A stretch of DNA of 64,000 nucleotides from assembly GCF_000003815.2 (NCBI RefSeq), contig NC_049982.1:23883380-23947379 (forward strand), in the 5' to 3' direction. The notes below the pieces were generated by a model. The model did not search any database, was not told the origin of the DNA, and saw only the letters and a program-made list of their open reading frames with translations. The stretch comes from Branchiostoma floridae. Its lineage: Eukaryota; Chordata; Leptocardii; Amphioxiformes; Branchiostomatidae. Each line of letters starts with the position of its first letter. Within the stretch, counting starts at the first letter, position 1. Positions 61,001 through 64,000 of this stretch are shown one piece after another. A program made the translations under genes and the position numbers.

Positions 61001-64000
61001 ATTACTTTCAACTTGTGACACTTTCAGACCTCCAGCTCTGTTCACAAGTATATATATCCACTAGTTATCTGAATTGTTTAGGTTGACGCAGAAAAGATCA
61101 CCTTCAGGTTCTTGTACAAAATGTTTGTCCAATGTTGTACCAACTAACTACCTCACTAAATAGGTCCCATGAGAAGGAGACTGCATCAGTCTATTTTAGA
61201 AGCCTCACAGGAAGATGCTGTAATGGCTTAATGATGTGCTGTGGTAATGTGAGGTTATTTTTTGCTCCAAAACATGTAAAAATCTTATCTTATAAGATTG
61301 GAGTACAAGACCAGAAACATCGTTCTTGCATCCAAGATGAATTTACAACATTGGTACAAGATATTTTGTGTATTTTATGGTCCAAAAATGAAGAATTACC
61401 AATATTGTTCAGAAAGCAACAGCATTATCTCCATTATACTCCAATGTGATGACTGCACCATCTTCAAAACAAAAGATACAAAAAAACAGAAGTTCCTCTG
61501 CAGTGCCATAAAAAAATGCTGCTGGGCCCAAAATCTAATTGTTTTAAGGTATCATTAAGAAACGTAATACCAAATTTCAAGACAAGTAACAGGTCTTGCA
61601 AAATAGTCTGTGCCATGCAATCAAATATAAAATTAGTATAACATATAATGTATAAACATAAAGTATAACCATGGTGCATGAAATAGACGTGCCGTCTTCT
61701 CGGGCAAGACAGTCGCTTATATAATATATCAATAATGGATGTAATTAAAACAACTTATAAGTTTGTTAATTTTTCCTGCCCAGACTCGGTACTTTTTGAG
61801 CATTGCTATTGAATGTTTGTGCTCGTTGCTGTCTGCACGGGGCTTTACTCCCAGTAATCATACATGAGACAGGTACTTTCCTGTAGTTGTAAAAAAATTT
61901 GATGGGTCAGACCGTTAGTACCCACCCTATGATTCTGCCGCTTCCTTTTGATTGATGGTTTCAGATATCATTCCTGAATGGACGGGAATTCCACAGGTAA
62001 AGTTCGTTAGCCCCTAACGAGACTGAGAATTAGGAATGCCAGCAACTAATTAGCCCCTTTCCCAGCGTGAGGAGACAAATTTAGGAGGAAAATTTGCCGG
62101 TGGGCTCAGCAGACAGCAGCTTATGAGCGTGGGGCAGGGAGCCGTGACGGAGCTAGCGAGAAATAACTGGCAGGGAGAGCAGGCTGTCAACATGCCACTC
62201 TTCGGTAGGGTAATTAAACTGGGCACCCCTGTGCATTAGACCAACAGTCACAGGCTCATCATCTCTTTTGCTCAGATTACTTGTGGGAAGTGTAGGGATT
62301 CCTTTATCCATGTACTCGTTCCAGCGCACGGGGTACTTAAGATGTGCATTTTATCTAGCCAGCGCAGAGCCTATACCACATTATGAAAGCTTTCTAGCCC
62401 ATTTAGATCACCGGCGACAACCATAAAAAAAACCTCTGAAGATTTGTTATACGTGTAGCTGCCATGTTACTATAGCTATTTCCACTGATACCCATACATA
62501 TATAACAGGACTGTTGCAACCCTACTTGATATTACATGCATATAATACTTCATTGAGTGTTAGATGAACGACAAAATTGATTGACAAGACATGGTCAACT
62601 ACATGATTATTTTATTGGTAGACATGATTAAAGAATTCCATTTTCCTTTCCAACTGTTGCTTTAACAAGAGTGAACTGCCCGTAAAGCACCTTTTAGATT
62701 TAAGCTTAGGCCACCGAACAAAACTAACACTGCCATAAAAGTAATCGGTACTCAAAGATACTGCTGAGATTTGTGAAACTGTACTAAACACAGCAGCAGA
62801 GCTGTTGAAAATGAAATCTTTTCAGTGTGAAATTTATCTCGGTACTTTTGATGTGTGGAAGACGGTAAATTTCTTCAGTAACGTATCAAACCTTAAAGAG
62901 TCATTCTTGACGTGGTTGTCTTCATCCTTTTGTGTAAATGTGTGTTTAGGAATGAATCAAGTAGCTTTTAGATGTTTATGAGTACAAAGCTGGCTGCAGC
63001 TTGCCTGTAAAAAAGGTGTAAGTTTTACATGCTGTACTTACGCCTGGCTGTCATAGCAATGGTAAATGGTATCCTGTAAAAGGGTATTGACGCATCCAGG
63101 GATTCAGTTCAATTTTACTGTAGTCCGCAAGTTCTTGTTATACATGGAATGAGGGCCATACTGTTGAAAATGTGAAGGAATAGCTCTTAGTTATGCCGCT
63201 AAATCCCCCCGTCTTGTTGCGAATCTACCAGCCGCGGATTTAGCCCGCCCCGAAATTGAAGTTTCTCCATACGATGATTGATGCTGTCAAAGTTTTTCAA
63301 TTTGCTGCATCACTCAAGACAGGTGAGCTTTACGCGGCCTGCGGGTGTGCTTTCCAGGACATTCATTCCTGACTCCACCGCCAGCCCTGCTCCCGCGGTA
63401 CCTACCAAAAGTGCAAAATACCCTTTTAATGTTCACTCAGCAAAATGTGTTAAGCGCTGCTCCAACGCAGCCGTTTAGTGCATTTAATTGAATGAGCACA
63501 AGGTGTTGAGCCGGGGAGAGCCGGGCTCGCGGAAAGCCTACCCTGGCATTGAAAGTGACGAAGGGGACATTCCGCCCGTCCAAGCAGAAAACCCGCTCAC
63601 AACGTCCAGCCTCCCCGAGGGGCCGTTCTTCTGCCGACTTTCCGTCCCTCGCTAGCAAAAATCCTTCGTCATCTTCTTTGCGCGAAGACTCGGTAACTAG
63701 GATGAGGGTACTTGGTGGAAGGAGCCAGCCTTGCATGACAATTTAGTGGAAAGGTCTGTAGAAGGCCCAGAGGGATGAGAATATGTGCCTCCTGTGTGTT
63801 AAGTTGTTGTCTGGAGAGAGGGATGCATTTTGCACCATGTAACTACATGTATCCATCTTCCAGGCCCATTAATGGAGCCTTATATTGCCAGAATGTTGTG
63901 TAAAAAGGCCCCCTCCCATGGAGCCAATTTGGCCTGACGCCTTGCTCACTTTCGCCGTACTGAGCATTTTTAATGCACATTGTTTCAGATAATGGACCAC
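15874..64000 (+). CDS. FIGN: Fidgetin, multi-exon gene, 3' end beyond window
   Basis: This is the whole-gene entry; coding exons are 15874-16022, 21248-21333, 30586-30639, 32106-32188, 36229-37005, 38339-38399, 47079-47167, 51849-51950, 57392-57549, 58350-58473 and 63989-64000. They join in frame to 565 residues. Fidgetin is an AAA ATPase of the meiotic clade (with spastin, katanin p60 and VPS4) that severs and depolymerises microtubules. Its long N-terminal half is mostly disordered, and the ATPase core is C-terminal. What is seen: ordered blocks recalled from vertebrate FIGN (QYAWA, LTAS.LLK.YAEKY, SASSLKRKA, SYG-rich) followed by a DERLKNIEPKLIEMIQNE helix and IMDH, where the AAA module begins. 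Walker motifs are not in the window, so catalytic competence cannot be judged. No MIT domain of the spastin kind is visible. FIGNL1 is less likely because the N-terminal blocks are FIGN-type. Confidence 0.9.
16090..16560. repeat. Degenerate tandem repeat in intron 1
   Basis: Repeated words 'gaaatattttagtgtttgaaa' and 'ggaaaaattccagtatcaaaa' recur. The clearest unit is 70 bp: gaaaaattcc at 16421 and again at 16491, with nearly the same sequence after each. Upstream copies are more diverged. The array starts about 70 bases after the exon 1 donor. Confidence 0.65.
16790..17260. promoter_or_regulatory. Candidate intronic cis-regulatory block
   Basis: CpG-containing, unique-looking sequence between AT-rich repeats. 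A 108-codon minus-strand frame (16865-17191) has no recognisable similarity and no fitting splice sites. Confidence 0.22.
21248..21333 (+). CDS. FIGN: Fidgetin exon 2
   Basis: The acceptor is tgtttcag and the donor gtaggg at 21334. The 86 nt complete codon 50 and encode residues 50-78 plus one base. The peptide reads NITELTASMLLKQYAEKY followed by VNVVDNTDGST. This is the most conserved part of the fidgetin N-terminus; the vertebrate form I recall has LTASNLLKKYAEKY. It is probably an amphipathic helix. Reading on past the donor soon loses any similarity, which supports the splice site. Confidence 0.92.
23160..23400. repeat. GACCACC-rich degenerate repeat
   Basis: The words gaccact.ttggtcgtc occur at 23198 and 23257 (59-bp spacing), with further gaccacct copies at 23163, 23181 and 23223 and 'ggccacatgtccact' later. 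Alternating GACCAC and TGGTCGTC words give it partial internal dyad symmetry. It looks like an old interspersed repeat; the family is not identified. Confidence 0.5.
25690..26080. promoter_or_regulatory. Candidate intronic cis-regulatory block
   Basis: A strongly CpG-rich patch (many CG in 25770-25930) in AT-rich intron. Both strands are open for over 100 codons because of composition, and neither translation is recognisable. Confidence 0.25.
27770..29130. promoter_or_regulatory. Candidate intronic cis-regulatory cluster
   Basis: The largest CpG-rich, high-complexity stretch in the introns. It contains GCGGGAAAA near 28590, an E2F-like word, many GGGG/CCCC runs near 28555-28670, and ATTA cores. 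It could be an enhancer cluster or an internal promoter; no exon was recognised. Confidence 0.28.
30586..30639 (+). CDS. FIGN: Fidgetin exon 3 (54-nt small exon)
   Basis: A small exon between tgtcctacag and gtacgt. It completes Gly79, then encodes LNNYADGALSLASGHRN and one base of codon 97. Vertebrate fidgetin has LSNYSDTPSGLVNGRKN at this place, as I recall. Phase 1 at both ends fits exons 2 and 4. Its length is a multiple of three and both flanking introns are phase 1, so skipping would keep the frame and remove 18 residues. It could therefore be a cassette exon, but the sequence gives no direct evidence of skipping. Confidence 0.87.
30640..32105 (+). other. Fidgetin intron 3
   Basis: 1.47 kb, AT-rich. 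It contains the perfect inverted repeat at 31514-31544 and, just after it, an AATAC-type simple repeat (about 31572-31602). Otherwise nothing was recognised. Confidence 0.85.
31514..31544. repeat. Perfect 11-bp inverted repeat around a TAATTG core
   Basis: Arms gataatcacct (31514-31524) and aggtgattatc (31534-31544) are exact inverted copies with a nine-base loop, aattgtgat. Each arm holds a GATAA word, and TAATTG spans the arm-loop border, so it may be a paired binding site and not a mobile-element end. Confidence 0.65.
32106..32188 (+). CDS. FIGN: Fidgetin exon 4
   Basis: Acceptor ttcctacag, donor gtaccg at 32189. Encodes residues 97-124: ESGEWQTSLSMDNMQN, then MQGVQDLMSASK. The vertebrate counterpart, as I recall, reads ESEPWQPSLNSE and ends DVITASK, so both ends of the exon match. 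It ends in phase 0, as exon 5 needs. The donor is weak (gtaccg is not a consensus start) and is followed eight bases later by a TTTG microsatellite. Confidence 0.9.
32197..32227. repeat. (TTTG)n microsatellite beside the exon 4 donor
   Basis: About seven ttgt/tttg units start eight bases after the donor GT of exon 4, so the transcript has a U-rich, UUUG-repeated stretch directly after a weak splice donor (gtaccg). Confidence 0.9.
34310..35060. promoter_or_regulatory. Candidate intronic cis-regulatory block with shared 17-mer
   Basis: CpG-containing, unique-looking block. It carries cccgtcgacaaagcgcc at 34332-34348, identical to 49087-49103 in intron 7. It also holds an octamer-like tgcaaat near 34562, CATAAATATTCA near 34601 and several TTAAT words. 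Regulatory role inferred. Confidence 0.35.
36229..37005 (+). CDS. FIGN: Fidgetin exon 5 (large disordered-region exon)
   Basis: 777 nt, phase 0 at both ends, residues 125-383; acceptor ttctctgaag, donor gtaggg. It opens VDAAKMMNSSTADIPLSE. A proline/tyrosine-rich part follows, then a Met/His-rich tract at residues 214-267 (9 Met and 10 His in 54 residues), then a Ser/Pro-rich tract with two RxxSxP motifs (R285/S288/P290 and R294/S297/P299). The exon closes with four octapeptide repeats at residues 349-380. All of this looks intrinsically disordered, as expected for the fidgetin N-terminal half; the vertebrate region is instead proline-rich. GC is much higher than in the flanking introns, so long open frames appear on the opposite strand (for example 36292-36852); these are shadows. 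If the exon were skipped the frame would be kept. Confidence 0.92.
37006..38338 (+). other. Fidgetin intron 5
   Basis: 1.3 kb, AT-rich and unremarkable; no repeat or block stands out. Confidence 0.85.
38339..38399 (+). CDS. FIGN: Fidgetin exon 6 (KRK motif)
   Basis: 61 nt between gctacag and gtgagt. Encodes residues 384-403 plus one base: SGIYPTSASSLKRKASSMEG. The block SASSLKRKA is identical to what I recall of vertebrate fidgetin. The basic KRK at 395-397 could be a short nuclear-localisation or kinase-recognition element; that is inference. The exon ends in phase 1, and the GT at the start of exon 7 completes Gly404. Confidence 0.9.
40670..41439. other. Assembly gap (770 N)
   Basis: An unbroken run of N inside intron 6. 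Open frames crossing it are artefacts. Confidence 0.99.
42976..43006. repeat. (GGTGA)n microsatellite
   Basis: Six ggtga/gttga units in a row, with one variant unit. Confidence 0.85.
43424..43515 (+). repeat. Interspersed repeat, family B, copy 1
   Basis: About 90 bases align with 52117-52204. Shared words are ataacacaccaggt, ctgcat, aacagatt, and ggga(t/a)ggaccc(t/c)tactctt at the end. Degraded; non-coding. Confidence 0.65.
44409..44565 (+). repeat. Interspersed repeat, family C, copy 1
   Basis: Contains aggatgggaaggttggcttg at 44489-44508, identical to 56694-56713, followed by gtccaa and 'agcaacaaattcaaaa' (56.7 kb copy: 'agcaagaaattcacaaaa'). Its start (tgtttgtttgtcctggtgtg) resembles 41469-41498 beside the gap. 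Confidence 0.55.
47079..47167 (+). CDS. FIGN: Fidgetin exon 7
   Basis: Acceptor aaccttgcag, donor gtgggt. Encodes residues 404-433: GDQNNYGSYPYGNHGNQYGG, then TSSCRYNPRE. The vertebrate form I recall has a similar SSYGNYSYG run here, followed by a YR-containing segment. The YG-rich composition continues the disordered, aromatic-rich region. It begins with two bases of a split codon and ends in phase 0. Introns on both sides are long (8.7 kb with a gap, and 4.7 kb). Confidence 0.87.
48101..48232 (+). repeat. Interspersed repeat with tail, copy 2
   Basis: The run 'cctacccacgtaccaaatat', 'atccgtcaaggcgttgtgga', 'gttatgctggtcaac' and the acaaacggtaccaaaaacat tail follow the layout of degraded repeat ends that I recall from marine invertebrate genomes. 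The tail matches 13440-13485. Confidence 0.55.
49080..49900. promoter_or_regulatory. Candidate intronic cis-regulatory block with shared 17-mer
   Basis: CpG-containing block that starts with gaaagt then cccgtcgacaaagcgcc (49087-49103), identical to the 17-mer at 34332-34348. Unique-looking sequence with TTAAT/AATTAA words follows. No coding exon was recognised. Confidence 0.35.
50395..50575. repeat. Diverged 93-bp tandem duplication
   Basis: taatacaaaaacgt at 50395 and taatacaaacacgt at 50488 each lead into 'gatgaaattgaaa' and '(t/c)(a/c)atattgtgttt'. Confidence 0.6.
51137..51184. repeat. Exact 24-bp tandem duplication
   Basis: attgcttacagtactacact plus tttt occurs twice in immediate succession with no mismatch, which suggests a recent event. 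Confidence 0.9.
51849..51950 (+). CDS. FIGN: Fidgetin exon 8
   Basis: 102 nt, phase 0 on both sides, acceptor tggttgtcag, donor gtaagc. Encodes residues 434-467, starting GGNMADPNRRDCMEESGS and ending NFCTAREQL. Matching in vertebrate fidgetin is weaker here: NRG..FDRSAE and a KQL before the QRK motif, as I recall. Phase, size and position support the call. The exon is a multiple of three and could be skipped without a frameshift. Confidence 0.82.
52117..52400. repeat. Foldback interspersed repeat, family B, copies 2 and 3 in inverted orientation
   Basis: 52117-52245 is a + copy that aligns with 43424-43515 and continues with gggaaggacccctactctta and ggttctttaaagtgcttgag. The reverse complement of 52332-52400 carries the same words (aaggacccctacta, gggttctttaatgtgct, gaggtg-like end). 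The arms are about 60-70 bp, separated by some 85 bp. I recall 'ggttctttaacgtgc' as a common word in degraded marine invertebrate repeats. Confidence 0.6.
54267..54365. repeat. (TAC)n microsatellite with internal strand switch
   Basis: Interrupted TAC/ACT units. Near 54273-54291 the run flips to TAG/AGT units (tactactac-a-gtagtagta), a perfect nine-base-arm hairpin. Confidence 0.85.
56690..56785 (+). repeat. Interspersed repeat, family C, copy 2
   Basis: Twenty bases at 56694-56713 are identical to 44489-44508, with a related flank after a short insertion. See the 44.4 kb copy. Confidence 0.5.
57188..57262. repeat. (CA)n microsatellite with GC interruptions
   Basis: Alternating ac/gc units, about 75 bp, ending roughly 130 bases before exon 9. 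Pure alternating purine-pyrimidine, which can adopt Z-DNA. Confidence 0.95.
57392..57549 (+). CDS. FIGN: Fidgetin exon 9
   Basis: Acceptor ctctcaacag, donor gtgggt at 57550. Encodes residues 468-519 plus two bases of codon 520: AINNQKKYGRSKMPTPTA, SSYGTVKKSLGARP, then SSKFVPPVLNKEDSSDDG. The vertebrate sequence I recall has QQRKF, PPSYSTAKNSLGSR and GKYTSPV in the same order. A second possible donor at 57554 would break the phase with exon 10, so 57550 is preferred. The composition is basic, Ser- and Pro-rich, like a linker ahead of the AAA module. Confidence 0.9.
57550..58349 (+). other. Fidgetin intron 9
   Basis: The shortest intron, 800 bp. Its first 400 bases are CpG-containing and unique-looking (about 57560-57960) with minus-strand open frames that are not recognisable. 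The rest is AT-rich. Confidence 0.85.
58350..58473 (+). CDS. FIGN: Fidgetin exon 10 (pre-AAA helix)
   Basis: Acceptor gtgttgcag, donor gtaact. It completes Gly520, then encodes residues 521-561: GQLVRRAGPNKQAGMAPNGG, then EPLDERLKNIEPKLIEMIQN and Glu. The LKNIEPKLIEMIQNE stretch is the conserved helix that precedes the ATPase core in spastin, fidgetin and fidgetin-like 1. It matches the FIGNL1-type LKNLEPKMIELIMNE more closely than the diverged vertebrate FIGN form that I recall. The exon ends in phase 0, directly before IMDH in exon 11. Confidence 0.92.
58474..63988 (+). other. Fidgetin intron 10
   Basis: 5.5 kb, mostly AT-rich without recognised exons. CpG-containing blocks lie at about 61800-62400 and 63180-63720, the latter ending 270 bases before exon 11. 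Open frames at 60205-60570 and 61132-61449 are not recognisable. Confidence 0.82.
63180..63720. promoter_or_regulatory. Candidate intronic cis-regulatory block
   Basis: CpG-rich, unique-looking stretch (ccgcggatttagcccgcccc near 63232). A 99-codon minus-strand frame and two + frames overlap it; none is recognisable, so composition is the likely cause. Confidence 0.22.
63989..64000 (+). CDS. FIGN: Fidgetin exon 11, first four codons (cut by window end)
   Basis: After the acceptor attgtttcag the last 12 bases read ATA ATG GAC CAC, Ile-Met-Asp-His. In phase 0 this continues EPKLIEMIQNE as NEIMDH, the usual start of the fidgetin/FIGNL1 AAA module (NEIMDHGPPV in FIGNL1, from memory). The Walker A and B motifs should follow outside the window. 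Only 12 nt are visible, but motif, phase and acceptor agree. Confidence 0.8.

Noticed and set aside
1-64000. Search for prokaryotic-type systems, CRISPR arrays, phage or viral genes
   Set aside because: Spliced metazoan gene, simple repeats and intronic DNA throughout; no polymerase, integrase, capsid or repeat-spacer pattern was seen on either strand.

Overview
The window is animal genomic DNA. It is intron-rich and moderately AT-rich, holds one assembly gap, and has a single recognisable protein-coding gene on the + strand. That gene is fidgetin (FIGN), a microtubule-severing AAA ATPase of the meiotic clade. Eleven coding exons can be placed from about 15.85 kb to the right edge. All ten introns are GT-AG, and reading phase matches at every junction. 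The joined exons give 565 residues when read from the Met at 15874. Short blocks match vertebrate fidgetin in order: QYAWA, LTAS.LLK.YAEKY, the ES-E/P-W-Q block, SASSLKRKA, a YG-rich block, and the helix just before the AAA module (EPKLIEMIQNE, then IMDH). The window stops 12 nt into exon 11, so the ATPase core (Walker A, Walker B, Vps4-type C-terminus) lies outside.

The organism is probably a marine invertebrate deuterostome, most likely amphioxus (Branchiostoma). This rests on the strong match to vertebrate fidgetin spread over many small exons, on the marked excess of ACATGTA/TACATGTA words, and on short degraded interspersed repeats of kinds I recall from amphioxus and other marine invertebrates. 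The species is inferred, not shown.

Layout. 1-15.8 kb is 5' flank or first intron with no recognisable exon; it holds several CpG-containing, high-complexity blocks, a hairpin repeat and a roughly 200-bp tandem repeat. 15.85-32.2 kb holds exons 1-4, which encode the conserved N-terminal segment. 36.2-38.4 kb holds the large, GC-rich, disordered exon 5 (Met/His-rich tract, Ser/Pro-rich tract, four GYS-type octapeptides) and exon 6 (KRK motif). 38.4-57.4 kb is long introns around exons 7 and 8, with a 770-bp gap at 40670-41439. 57.4-64 kb holds exons 9 and 10 and the first 12 nt of exon 11.

The introns carry many unique-looking CpG-containing islands in AT-rich DNA. Two of them, in introns 4 and 7, share an identical CpG-rich 17-mer, and two related words occur elsewhere. 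This is the best candidate here for an undescribed cis-regulatory element. No prokaryotic features, CRISPR arrays, rRNA, convincing tRNA or intact transposon were found.
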